Source of the DNA: Candida dubliniensis CD36
Lineage: Eukaryota; Ascomycota; Pichiomycetes; Serinales; Debaryomycetaceae
DNA length: 64,000 bases
Direction: 5' to 3'
Assembly: GCF_000026945.1 (NCBI RefSeq)
Contig: NC_012860.1
Coordinates: 2,728,001-2,792,000, forward strand
The notes under the pieces are model-generated. The model had not been told where the DNA came from and made no database searches. It worked only from the letters and a program-made list of their open reading frames with translations. Position 1 is the first letter of the stretch. The number at the start of each line of letters is the position of its first letter. This document shows, piece after piece, positions 20,464 through 31,405 of this stretch. The position numbers and the translations under genes were made by a program.

Positions 20464-23400
20464 TCAATCTTCCAATTTCGATCCACTGATGTAACTACAT
20501 GCAGCTCTATAAAGCATCGATTGGATTGGTTTGATATCAGAATCAAAATCAGGTTTGAATATTTGGTTTTCATCAATAGTTTCACTAAGTGGTTTCAAAT
20601 GTCTCAAAGTTTTGAGAATTGTGACTTTCTTCAATTTTAACAAGTCATCAATAACATTCTTATAATATTCTGGATCATAATCAGTACATTGGGAAACAAT
20701 ATCGACTACTTGGGAAATATTTTTAACAACTTCCACGGAAACAGTATTCACCAAATCATGCATCAATGTTAGTTTAATAACATGATACACAAGTAATGCG
20801 ATTTCTTTGGAATTCTTAAGCAAATAAAGATAGATTTGAATAAATCTTGCTTTGAAACTGATATCGACGCCTTGGATGTCACAGAATAAAAATCCAACAT
20901 GTATCATGACTATTTTGGATACTTCCGTATTGTCCATCAATAAATCAATTAGTAACTTAGGAACTTTTTGATTATCATTTAAAAGTACAAATGGGCAATC
21001 AATTTCAAGTTCTCTAAAATATTCCTCAACCTCTTTGCAATCACAACACAAATAAAGATAGAAAATATAAGCATAAGCATTATTTGATATAAATTTCCCA
21101 TCGAGTTGTTTCCCGACCCTCATTAAGTATCGTTGCTTGAAATATCTCTTAATACAAGCAATCGCTAAATGTCTATATTGGGACATTCTCAATCCTTGAC
21201 CCAATATGAAAAATATGTGGACACCAAAATTCTCTTTAGTGATTATATAACCATGCCTTTCTTGAAACTTGGATAGTTCGGGTTCTAAATATTGTTGTTG
21301 TTCAAATATAACATCCAAATAATTTGGTCCAATTCTCATAATTTTTGTGATTGAAGCAATAACATTTTCTAACCCAGAAGGATAAAGCACAGCATGATTC
21401 AATAATGTAAAGCATAATTGTGGCCAAATCAATATTGGCGGTAAAATTGAACTATCAGGTAAACCATCTAAAATTCTGGCAACAGCAACAGCAACACAGA
21501 TAGTTATATCAATACTATTTAACTCACCATTAGAAACTAACTTGATAGTTCTACATGCATTGGAGTCACTAATACCTTCTTTGGCAAGAATTCCCACCAT
21601 CAAAAATGCTCGATCTTGGAATACCGAATAATTGTTAAAGGCAACATCAATAGTATTAGACGACCATCTAGCTCGCCAATTGGTTCTATCACCATGCAAA
21701 GCAAATGCTTTAATGAAAACATTCAAGTAATCGGCAAATTGTTCAATATTTGTGAGTTTATTGAAAGCTTGAGCAGCATCATTTCTTTTGGTTACATCTC
21801 TACTAGCACCAAAAATCATCTTAGCTCTTGGAGTTGAAAAATATGCAATAGCTTTATCTATTTCAGCTCGTTGCGCTTCAGTCAAATTTGGTTTGTGTAA
21901 AAAAGATTGAATTGCTGTCATGAGCAATTTTTGTAAATCATCACCAACATCCAAAATGGGATTATCAATAAACAAAGTCACAAAAAATATCAATTCTGCC
22001 AAATACGTCTTGGCTAAGTTATATGAATTGAAAAACAATGACGAACAAATCTTAATTAAAACCGATATTTCAAACAATTTTGATTGTAAAGCAATGGACG
22101 AATCCGTTGTCACAACCTTGTTGATTCTTTGCAATAATCTTGATGTCACCTCACCACAAACTTCTATTGATGGACAAATCACTGCAATAATAAATGTCCA
22201 GTCTGGATTATCATTTTTACTGTCTATAGCAAATGCTACTACTTCTTCCACTAAAGTTGATACTAGCCTTGCCTCTTGAAACAATTTGGACCATATATAA
22301 TCATTAATGAATGGAATACGATCTTTGTAAATTGATGTAAGACGACAAAACAATCGAAGCAAATCTGCAGTCTTGTCAGCACCATTCTCATCATTCAGAA
22401 ACACATACTCATATATGTTTTGAATCCAAGGTGATAAATACAAAATAGATGTAAACCTGGTATCCTTATCTATACGATCGAAATTATCAAAAAATGCTTT
22501 GAAAAATCGATACGTCATTTGTGGGAAAGTTTTCGCTAAATGTGCTGAAACAGTAACAACAAAATTAGTAGCATCGGCTGGGAATGGAACATTGCTTGCA
22601 TGGTTTTCACGAATTCCAAAATCAATTTCAAAGTATGTCGACAAGGAACCAAACAAGACCGCTGCTTTTGATTTTAATTCTTCATCATGACTCAACAACC
22701 CTTGGAAAACAATATTATATAATCTTCCAAACCAATGCATGGTGTGACGTTCATTATGATAATCCAATTCATTATTCAAAACAAATGGTTCCTTTGGCAA
22801 TCTTGAAATAGTAAAATATAAATATCTAAGAATTTCAAGTCTATCTTGTGATCTAAAAGTGAGTTGGACTCCACGATTCAAATAAATTGTAAATTCATCA
22901 TTGTTTCCAGTCAAATTAGACACTTCGCATTTGTTCATCTCACTGATACGATAAACCTCGACTGGGGTAAACCCATCTGTAACACTTGCAATATAATCAA
23001 TATTCACTCGGGTAGTAAAGCATAATGTGACAAATCGTCTTCCTATTTTGAATTGGACAGGCATGAATTTTTCAGTAGATACATCATAAAGTAAAACATC
23101 CTTGAAAGTGACTTTATTTTCACGATTAATTGCTAATGTCTCCAGATCAAGACATAAATTCTTGATAATACTATCAGGGTCTGAAAGTGAGTAAATATAA
23201 ACTTTAGTTCCATACTTCTCTCCCTTTGCTCTAACCAATTTAACACCTTCCATAATACCTGGATTTTCAATTCTGGGTATATTGAAATAATAAACTCTTT
23301 GACAATTACTGAATAATAATTTAGTACCACTATTTGCAATCAAATTGGCATATTCGACTGTCACCGTTTCAATGTAATAGTAATATTCGGTGAAATCATA

Positions 23401-26400
23401 TACCAAGTAAAACTTGTTATCCCACACTTGAGACGCTGTTTCTATTAATTTATAAGCCAAATATTCAAAATCGTGTGGTCGACCACTCAATTTTTTCAAG
23501 TTAACGACCACTGCTGGTGTACCATCTTTGAAAATGGAACTATGAATTACATCAACTGCGTCCGGTGGTGTATCAGAAAATTTGATGGACATTTTTGTCA
23601 TAAAATCATTAAGCTTAATTTCGTCCTCGTCCAAATTATTAGCGTCAGGAAGTTTCAACTTACTGGAAACTTGTAATTTAACACCAGGATTTGGTTGACC
23701 CATTTGCATCACGAGATAATCGAATTTCTTGAATTTCGCGGCTTTATCATGTAACAGGTATTCATATGGCGAGAAGTTTTGGAAAAGAAAGTTATATCTG
23801 ATTTTTCCAAAGTAATGGTAAACAAACTTGTGCAAGTATCTCAACGAAGTTAATGGTTTCTCAGGTTTGTATATGTCAGCACTGTCATTCTCCGTTGTTT
23901 CATCTGTGGAAATCATCTTCAAAAAACCATCAATTTTTTGATTGTAAAAATTCAATTCTTCAAGTTTCCCAGTAAGTGCTGGCCATTTCATAGAAGCTAA
24001 AGTTCCATTTGCCATATTTTGCAATACTTTCACTAATTGCATTAATGATCTTTTAACTTTGGGGTTCTTAATTGGAAGTTTGAAATGTTGTTCGGGACTG
24101 ATTATTACGGGACATAAAAATCTCAAAAAGATGAGAGAACTAACAGCTGTAAGTGCAGCTTCAGGGAATTTATTCGACACAGAATCATAGATTGCCTTGC
24201 TTACCAGTTTAAATGCATATGGCAATTTGTCGGTCGAATTCACAATCAGATCGACTATTCTTGAGAAATGTAACATGAAAAGATCTGCAGTTTCCGAGTT
24301 ATCTTGCTTTTCAACTTCAAATTGTACATCATTGTCAACTAGATCCTTGATAACAGGTAACAAAACCTCATTCAAATAATCTGCCCCGTTAGTTTGTGCG
24401 TAAAACGATAGGAATTTAGTCAAAGTTGAATTTCTTCTAAACAAATCAGTTGATCTTGACAGAAGAGCTACCTCGGTATTTAACAAAGCATTAAACAAAT
24501 TGTTCAATTTCCCAGTATAGGAAAACACTTCGAAAAATGCAGATGCTAATAAATTATGTTCAAATGAAGAGGAACATTCTGCAATAGAACCAAAAATTTC
24601 AAACTGATCTGTCAACTCATCAATTAACCCATCTGGGTACTCTTCCCTCTTCGAGATTTTGCTTTGATGAACCAACATTTTGGAAAATACATTCAAAAAA
24701 ATTGACCTTATTTTCTTGCTTTCATGATATCCCATAGGTAAAATAAATCTCATTCCAATCTGAGAGTCATATTGCAAAATATTTGTGATGGATTGAAGAA
24801 TGTTATCAATGATAATATGATGCTTATGTTTTTCTCGACTTGTGGGGGTTGCTTTGGTATATTTTTGAATCACCTTGTAAAATAATGAAAAATAAACACT
24901 AAAAGACAAATCTTTATATTTATTGATTTCATCATCTTTGATCCCATCTGGGACTTCCAATAATAGGTTTTCAACCTGTCCTCGTAAAAGAAAAGAACAT
25001 TCAACTGCAAAATCTAATGCCAAATACAGAATCTCCATTTCTTTGTTGGTTCTCACACTTGAACTATCATCAGCTTTTAGATTTCCCTCAAGTGAACCAT
25101 CATAAAATACTGCTGGTTCCAACCACTCCAAACTTGCTCTGGAGTAGAGATTTCTTAATTTATAAGCCCCATTCAAACCAGCACTCGTACGATCTGATTC
25201 TAAAGCACATCCAAGTTTGCAAAACCTTAATTGCAACTTAAATCTCTCACATGGGTCATCTACTGCATTTATAAATTTGATAAAATCATGACAAATGTCT
25301 GGCAACAAGGTGGAAAGGTAGAGTGCTCCTTCACTTTTCACATTTATCATAGACGTCATAACTATCATTGCACGATCTAGAAATAGTGCAATTTCATCTG
25401 ATTTATTATTCTCAAAATAATGTGTTGCTGTTTCCATTAGCTTTCGAGCAGTTAAGCAATATATTTCTGCTTGTGATTCACTCGATAAAGCTTCTTTAAT
25501 GATCATTTGCACTACCATGTCAGGTGAAGTTAACAACTCTATACACTTGTCAAAAAACTCGGATATCGGAGCTGTTGGTAAGCTATTTACCGCAAGTTCT
25601 TCAGAAACTAAATTTCCTGATAAGAAACAACCAGAAGTAGACACGAGAAATCCAGTGAAATGTCTCAAAATAAGTGTCTTGTCATTTCCTAGGCACGATT
25701 TAGTATCAAGAATTCTGACCCACCGATGGTAAATGGTTACCCATATTTGATATAATGACTTTGTTGGTTTGGAATTACGTAAAATATTTCTATGACGCTT
25801 GTGAAGACTGACAAATCCTGTGAAAACAGCCTTATCTTCCAGGATTAGTTGAAATGTATCAACCAAAGTATCGCTAACATCCTCGGATGGATAGAAACCT
25901 TTGTTCACTTTCATTTCATTGAGATACCAATCTATTCCTTGCAATGCATAATTATAAAACAGTATGTCATGAGTACATAAGGAAAGTAACAATACTTTTT
26001 CCACAGAATGTATAATATCGCCACAAAATCCTAAATAGTCTCGTGTATCTGGGTTAGTCAAGATAGGATTTTCAATCATAAATCTGTTGAAGTAGGTTCT
26101 CTTTTGCAAAAACGAATTTAAAAACAAAAAACAGGATTTAAACTTTGGGTTAAGCAATGAAATTGATAAGCACGCTTCACATGTGACATAAATAATACAA
26201 CAACAGATTTGAAAATTTGCGAAAACCGATAATTCAGTACGAATGTCAACCAAACTGGTAGTTGGCTCAACCATTTTTAATGACAACTCCTTTGTCGAGT
26301 CCAATAACCGTGTGTCTCCTTGAACTATCCATTTCGATTTAAATGCCAATCTTATTGGGATAATTGCTTCGTGGCAAAATCGTATGATAGGTGGGAGTGA

Positions 26401-28395
26401 TTCTGATAATGGCTTGGTTTTATATATTTCTTTACTCATTAACTCTTCATCATTGAAATAGAATTGTGGTGCTGCTGCAAATATTCGAAAAATGTCTGAT
26501 AATAACTCTTCTGCTCCATTCACAATTCGGAATCTAATAGTTGAAGTTGATAATAATGAAGATGATGAGGTAGCAAAATTTTTGCTACTATTTAGTTTTT
26601 TCGAGTCAGTGTCAAATAAATCTGCTGTATAATGATCTAGGCTTGTTTTAATTCGATTAAAAGCTTCTTGGGTTGCAGCAGTTGCTTCATCACTGTTTTG
26701 TTCATTGTCAATATATGAGGCTGTAGAAGTATCTGAACCACCAGCAATGCTGCTCTGGCTTGGTTGGTTAATACTACGCCAAATCTCATATTGATACAAA
26801 ATTTTTGAAGCACCATAAACCAACAATCTCAAAGTGGGTGTCACTTGTTTCATTGCTGCAAAAAACGATTTCTTGGCAGTTTCAATTTCTGACAATCCTT
26901 TAATTATCTTAACGAAAATCTTGTTGAACCGAAGATCCTCCTGGTTTTGCTTATAGTTATTGATCACAGTTTTAGTGTACTTTTCTGGACATAATAAAAT
27001 GGCTGCCAAATAGAAATTGACTGTTAGCAAATCATATCTAAAAAGCAATTCATCATCAACTATAAGATCGTCCTTGCGAACTTCGCCAAACTTTATCAAA
27101 TTGCGGTGGATGTCGTCAAGAAATTTCATGCTAAATTTATAAATTGGATGCGAATATTGGTTGTATGCTTGTAAACGGGCGCCTAAATGGAATAGATGGA
27201 TAAATGCATCGAAACTCCCCAAATTGGAAGCATTACTGCTTTCTTTCAACTGTGACATTATAAATTTTAGCCTTTTGTTGAATGTGAGCTTTAATTTATT
27301 TAATGGCTTATCGCTGCTGACTTCAATAACATCTTCAAGACAAATAACGAAAAACCAAATTAGAACAAATGGTGAGTTAAACAGATTTGAGGATGACTCA
27401 TCAGAAAATAGGCTAAATGATACATCAAACAAACTTCGTGACACTTGACCTTGATGGGTATCATTCAAATCCACCAACATATTGTAATCCAAAGTACGTG
27501 AAAATGATTGAGCTTTGATACTGCTAGCTAGAAAGTGCAAGTATACTTGCTTCCAAGTAGTTGATCTTATACATGGCAAAGCCTTCAAAGTATCTTCCAC
27601 AACGGGGACGGAGTTGACCTTTGCAAAAAAAATAAATTTTAGCAACGGTAAATATGTTTGCAAAACGGGTAAAGGAATCGTCATGTCTCTTTGGGAATAC
27701 CTAAAAATTTTTGCTTTTAAAACATTGTAATAATCTTCAGGATTTGCAGTAGCAATATATCGAAGTATGGTATCAAAATAGAAATCAATCTTGTCTACCA
27801 CTAATTCAGTTTCTTCTTCCTTTGTCATTAGTTGATCTTCACGCAAAATCTCAGATTCTTCTTTAGCAACAATAAGAGTTGTTAATGTTTGTTCGTTACG
27901 CACTAGTGATACCACTTTCCGGACAACACTGGAAGAAATCATATTGACAAATGTATCAACCAAATCGGTAACTACCGAGGAATCTATTTTGTTGGGAGTA
28001 TCATAATAATAAAACTTTGAGTAATTGCTTAAAAAATCTTTATCATCAACAATAGTGGACTCTCGATTCCAACTCACTTTTAAAATGTCAGCAAGTAATT
28101 TGCAAATTAGTAAAATTGAATTTCTTGATTTATCATCACGGTATTTTAGTTTGTTGTTAGTGAATTCAGTATTAATAGTCTTTAGAATTGAAGCAAATGT
28201 TATTAAAATGTACGTTACTGTTTGTGGGTCTTTATTATTGTTCTCTAATAATAATTTTCTTGAGATTGAAAATTGTTGGTCAAGTTCAACTTCTTCTATA
28301 CTACGACCGGTGTGATTTGGTAACAACGACTCGATTCTTTTCGCCAACGCCTGAATAAATGCAAAATGGTCATCTTTCATTACGGAATTACCCAT
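20464..28395 (-). CDS. IRA2: Ras GTPase-activating protein, neurofibromin/Ira family
   Basis: A 2643-residue single-exon protein starting at ATG 28395; a second ATG at codon 6 is an alternative start. The central RasGAP domain (about 1260-1500) keeps the arginine-finger loop (DLFRRNSTLTKFLSFYA, Arg near 1320) and the FLR motif (SLIFLRFLCPVIISPE near 1424). It is followed by a Sec14/PH-like bipartite module (about 1630-1850), as in neurofibromin. The rest is helical-repeat-like. It accelerates GTP hydrolysis by Ras1 and so restrains the cAMP-PKA pathway that drives hyphal growth. Saccharomyces Ira2 is longer (about 3079 residues), so this copy has shorter flanks, not a truncation: the frame is intact. 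Its upstream side borders a 3-kb gene-free region. Confidence 0.95.
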   Translation of the reverse strand: MGNSVMKDDHFAFIQALAKRIESLLPNHTGRSIEEVELDQQFSISRKLLLENNNKDPQTVTYILITFASILKTINTEFTNNKLKYRDDKSRNSILLICKLLADILKVSWNRESTIVDDKDFLSNYSKFYYYDTPNKIDSSVVTDLVDTFVNMISSSVVRKVVSLVRNEQTLTTLIVAKEESEILREDQLMTKEEETELVVDKIDFYFDTILRYIATANPEDYYNVLKAKIFRYSQRDMTIPLPVLQTYLPLLKFIFFAKVNSVPVVEDTLKALPCIRSTTWKQVYLHFLASSIKAQSFSRTLDYNMLVDLNDTHQGQVSRSLFDVSFSLFSDESSSNLFNSPFVLIWFFVICLEDVIEVSSDKPLNKLKLTFNKRLKFIMSQLKESSNASNLGSFDAFIHLFHLGARLQAYNQYSHPIYKFSMKFLDDIHRNLIKFGEVRKDDLIVDDELLFRYDLLTVNFYLAAILLCPEKYTKTVINNYKQNQEDLRFNKIFVKIIKGLSEIETAKKSFFAAMKQVTPTLRLLVYGASKILYQYEIWRSINQPSQSSIAGGSDTSTASYIDNEQNSDEATAATQEAFNRIKTSLDHYTADLFDTDSKKLNSSKNFATSSSSLLSTSTIRFRIVNGAEELLSDIFRIFAAAPQFYFNDEELMSKEIYKTKPLSESLPPIIRFCHEAIIPIRLAFKSKWIVQGDTRLLDSTKELSLKMVEPTTSLVDIRTELSVFANFQICCCIIYVTCEACLSISLLNPKFKSCFLFLNSFLQKRTYFNRFMIENPILTNPDTRDYLGFCGDIIHSVEKVLLLSLCTHDILFYNYALQGIDWYLNEMKVNKGFYPSEDVSDTLVDTFQLILEDKAVFTGFVSLHKRHRNILRNSKPTKSLYQIWVTIYHRWVRILDTKSCLGNDKTLILRHFTGFLVSTSGCFLSGNLVSEELAVNSLPTAPISEFFDKCIELLTSPDMVVQMIIKEALSSESQAEIYCLTARKLMETATHYFENNKSDEIALFLDRAMIVMTSMINVKSEGALYLSTLLPDICHDFIKFINAVDDPCERFKLQLRFCKLGCALESDRTSAGLNGAYKLRNLYSRASLEWLEPAVFYDGSLEGNLKADDSSSVRTNKEMEILYLALDFAVECSFLLRGQVENLLLEVPDGIKDDEINKYKDLSFSVYFSLFYKVIQKYTKATPTSREKHKHHIIIDNILQSITNILQYDSQIGMRFILPMGYHESKKIRSIFLNVFSKMLVHQSKISKREEYPDGLIDELTDQFEIFGSIAECSSSFEHNLLASAFFEVFSYTGKLNNLFNALLNTEVALLSRSTDLFRRNSTLTKFLSFYAQTNGADYLNEVLLPVIKDLVDNDVQFEVEKQDNSETADLFMLHFSRIVDLIVNSTDKLPYAFKLVSKAIYDSVSNKFPEAALTAVSSLIFLRFLCPVIISPEQHFKLPIKNPKVKRSLMQLVKVLQNMANGTLASMKWPALTGKLEELNFYNQKIDGFLKMISTDETTENDSADIYKPEKPLTSLRYLHKFVYHYFGKIRYNFLFQNFSPYEYLLHDKAAKFKKFDYLVMQMGQPNPGVKLQVSSKLKLPDANNLDEDEIKLNDFMTKMSIKFSDTPPDAVDVIHSSIFKDGTPAVVVNLKKLSGRPHDFEYLAYKLIETASQVWDNKFYLVYDFTEYYYYIETVTVEYANLIANSGTKLLFSNCQRVYYFNIPRIENPGIMEGVKLVRAKGEKYGTKVYIYSLSDPDSIIKNLCLDLETLAINRENKVTFKDVLLYDVSTEKFMPVQFKIGRRFVTLCFTTRVNIDYIASVTDGFTPVEVYRISEMNKCEVSNLTGNNDEFTIYLNRGVQLTFRSQDRLEILRYLYFTISRLPKEPFVLNNELDYHNERHTMHWFGRLYNIVFQGLLSHDEELKSKAAVLFGSLSTYFEIDFGIRENHASNVPFPADATNFVVTVSAHLAKTFPQMTYRFFKAFFDNFDRIDKDTRFTSILYLSPWIQNIYEYVFLNDENGADKTADLLRLFCRLTSIYKDRIPFINDYIWSKLFQEARLVSTLVEEVVAFAIDSKNDNPDWTFIIAVICPSIEVCGEVTSRLLQRINKVVTTDSSIALQSKLFEISVLIKICSSLFFNSYNLAKTYLAELIFFVTLFIDNPILDVGDDLQKLLMTAIQSFLHKPNLTEAQRAEIDKAIAYFSTPRAKMIFGASRDVTKRNDAAQAFNKLTNIEQFADYLNVFIKAFALHGDRTNWRARWSSNTIDVAFNNYSVFQDRAFLMVGILAKEGISDSNACRTIKLVSNGELNSIDITICVAVAVARILDGLPDSSILPPILIWPQLCFTLLNHAVLYPSGLENVIASITKIMRIGPNYLDVIFEQQQYLEPELSKFQERHGYIITKENFGVHIFFILGQGLRMSQYRHLAIACIKRYFKQRYLMRVGKQLDGKFISNNAYAYIFYLYLCCDCKEVEEYFRELEIDCPFVLLNDNQKVPKLLIDLLMDNTEVSKIVMIHVGFLFCDIQGVDISFKARFIQIYLYLLKNSKEIALLVYHVIKLTLMHDLVNTVSVEVVKNISQVVDIVSQCTDYDPEYYKNVIDDLLKLKKVTILKTLRHLKPLSETIDENQIFKPDFDSDIKPIQSMLYRAACSYISGSKLED

Positions 28396-31300
28396 TAGTG
28401 GATTTAATAACTCTTATCAATACAATGAAGCAAATATATGTCCGAAGGGAAGATGAATATCTGTGGTGATTTCAAAAAAAAAAAACTCAATACGGTGGTG
28501 GTTGTATGAAAAGTTTTTGTCAATCAAAAGAACTCCAAAAGGTTTGTTTATCTTGACAGTAGTGGTGGTTTGTTTTGGTTTGGTTTGATGTGTAATCCAC
28601 TTTTTCTCTTGTGGTTGTCTGTAAATATAAAGTAGATATTGTTTGATGATGTGTAGATGAGAATATGTTTATCTCTCTATAAATTCAAATGTACTTAGTA
28701 AATGGATGAGATTAAACAGTCGATATCTATAATACCTTTTGGACTAGTGGTATATATATGGTTATGAGTGGATTGTTTCAATTAAACAATTAAAAAAAAA
28801 AAAAAACTAAGAAAAGAAAAAACAGACACACTTGGTGGTGGTTGTAAAAAAAAAAGTCAACTCTTAGTAGACAGTAAGTAAGTAAAGTAAAAAGTAGTAG
28901 GGGAAAGTGAAAAGTAAAAAAAAAATTTCTTGATTGTCAAAATTTTTGTTCAGACAGACACGCCCACAACACACTTACACACTAAACTTTGTTGATATTG
29001 TTTGTGTTGTTGTATAAAGTGTAATATATTTTGCTATGTCTTTTTCTTGAAATATAGTTATAATGGTATCTATCACTTTATATCTATATTATCTTTTTTC
29101 AACTCTAAATAATGTACTAGAATAGGGGGGTGATGGATGGGTGAGGAGGGGGTAAATGGGATGGAGGGAGGGGTGTAAGTAAATTTCAATTAAGTAAACA
29201 GCAAGTTTTAAATCAAATTTAGATAGTTATGAGAAAAGCAATCAATGTACGTAATTAAGTAAGTAAGTAAATGATGTGTATATATATTGTTTGTAGAATA
29301 CAATTGGGGGTCGGGCAGGACTATGAGCAAGTTAAGTTAAGTTAAATTTTTAGTAAGACAATCTATAAATTAAAGAGAAAATGATGATTGAATACTTTAA
29401 GAAAAAAAAAAAAGAAATTCTAATATTATTTGTTTGTTTTGTGTCTGAAATAATTTTTATTGTCTCATTCTTCTTGTTCTCGGGTTTTGTGACAAGTCGT
29501 GTACTTTGTGCTGAAGTTGTATTGGTTGTCTAGCTTCTTTTTCTTACAACCATCAATATCAACTTCAATTATATCTACAACCACCACAACTTATGAGCTG
29601 CTTTCAACGTCTAATTTCAAATAATTGTTGTGGTTCAGCTTGAAAAGAAGTGTTTTTAGTTTGTTTTTTTTTCTTCCTCATCTTGTTTAATTAAGGTATG
29701 AATTGGGAAACTATTTGGTCTAATATGGAATAACGGCTGCAATATTTGACGTAATCGTCGTAGTTTTGAATGCAAAGTACGTAAAGTTGATCCTTTCAAG
29801 TTGGCGTCATCATCATCAATCTCACCAAAAGGATTCCTATTGTCTTCACTTCAATCAATTTTTACAAAAAAAAGAGTAAGTGTGTTTCGAATTTCTTGGA
29901 TTTGTTGGCTTTCCTAGGTCTTTGTTGCTCCGATTGAAGATAAATATGACAATTGATTCGAGTTATATTTTGAATCCAATTGACATCCCCTCCTCCACTT
30001 GAATACTCGAGACTAGTTAACTTATAAAATGGATTGTTAATATGTTCTACTTCAGAATAAAAAGAGGGAGAGCATGCTTAATGCAGACATATTCCTATTC
30101 CTTAGCTGTGATAATCTTTTGATTGCTGATAAATAAAAGTAAGCCGAAAAAAATGGAAATAGAACGTGAGATATTATATAATAATTATAATACTAATAAT
30201 AATAAAGCAAGAATATCCGAACAATTAAATCCAACGTTTTTTCTTTTTTCTTTTTTTTGAATATTCCAACATTTGGTTTTGTACAAACTAGTACTGCAAA
30301 GAAGTGAAGTCGAAGGGGTAATTAAATGATATCAAGAATGATAATTTGTAATATGACATTAAATTTCCAGCTGGTCTAACGATTCTTATCTAAAAGTTAA
30401 CTTAAGAAAAAAAAAAAAAGAAAAGTAGAGACGTCAAATAAAAACCTGATAACTTACTATTATCATCATTAAATTGTTGAATGACAATATTGTTTAATGC
30501 TAAACGGTATTTTGGAAATTAGTGAATGATGTTTAACAATTAACAACAATAATATATAATAAGTTTACAAAGAAGGAATCTACAGAAAATCTTCTCTCGC
30601 TTTCATTTTCTTCTGTTCTGCACACCCCCCTCCTCAGAATTTTATTTTTTCTTCCTTTCTTTGTTTGTTGCAATTTGTGATTGTTTCCCTCAACGGTGGT
30701 GGTGGTGGCGTTGTTGTTAATCAAAACCCTTGTTGTTTAATTATTGCAGATAATCGGATGTTCTTGTTGGTTGAGTTTACTTTGTTCCTTGTGTATATCT
30801 ATGTGTTTGTATGTATTGGTGAGTGTGAAACAAACAGAGGAAAGGGAGAATATTCCGTGCCAAATATTAACACTAACATGAACACACTTGTACTCATAAA
30901 AACAGTTACGAGAAAAGTACATCAATTACGTTCACGCAAGCAAGCAAGCATATTACAACATACACTAGTTATCCGCAATTCATTATTCCAGATACTGCAT
31001 AAAACCATTATGGTAGTATTTGATCAAAATTGGTAAAAACCGTATGCAAGAAAGAGAGAGATCATTTCTCAAAATAGTAGTTTCATTGCCTACTCAATTA
31101 TCGTACGTTTATTTTTTAGGGATGCCGTAACATTGATTTAACCACCAAATGGTTGTTGCTGTGAATACATGAAAATTAAAAAGAATGCATTTGATATTGG
31201 TAGAAACTTATTGGTGAAAATAGAATATGTTTGACCACTATATTTTTTGTTTACCAACAAGGAAGAGAGGGAGAGTTTTTTTGTAATTATTACAAGTCTT

Positions 31301-31405
31301 TTCATTTCTTTTGTTTTCGCAACTATATTTCTCCACAAACAGTTTCGTTAAAGTAATTACAAAAATAACAATTTTATGACAAACAAATCTTTCAGATCAG
31401 TTTAA
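28396..31405. other. 3.0-kb gene-poor region upstream of IRA2
   Basis: No protein or RNA gene can be supported. Both flanking genes (IRA2 and the orphan ORF at 31406) point away, so this is a shared upstream region. It contains A tracts (28793-28805, 28918-28925, 29402-29412), a G-rich strand segment at 29125-29173, GTAA direct repeats near 29260-29270 and a stretch of short open frames at 30533-31036 without protein-like composition. It may hold long 5' leaders or an unannotated RNA. Confidence 0.5.
29125..29173 (+). other. G-quadruplex-forming motif
   Basis: Six G-runs on the plus strand: 29125-29130, 29139-29141, 29148-29152, 29158-29160, 29166-29168 and 29170-29173. The last five are separated by loops of 6, 5, 5 and 1 bases, satisfying the G3+N1-7 rule with one spare run. 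Such a cluster is rare in AT-rich Candida DNA. It lies about 730 bases upstream of the IRA2 start; on the IRA2 coding strand it is C-rich. Confidence 0.8.

Noticed and set aside
29381..29446. C/D snoRNA-like ATGATGA ... CTGA pair
   Set aside because: No terminal stem of useful length, AT-only interior, and no plausible rRNA guide. Expected by chance in such DNA.
30533..31036. Overlapping 60-123-codon frames in the IRA2 upstream gap
   Set aside because: No domain, mixed composition and frames on both strands; best treated as non-coding until transcripts are shown.
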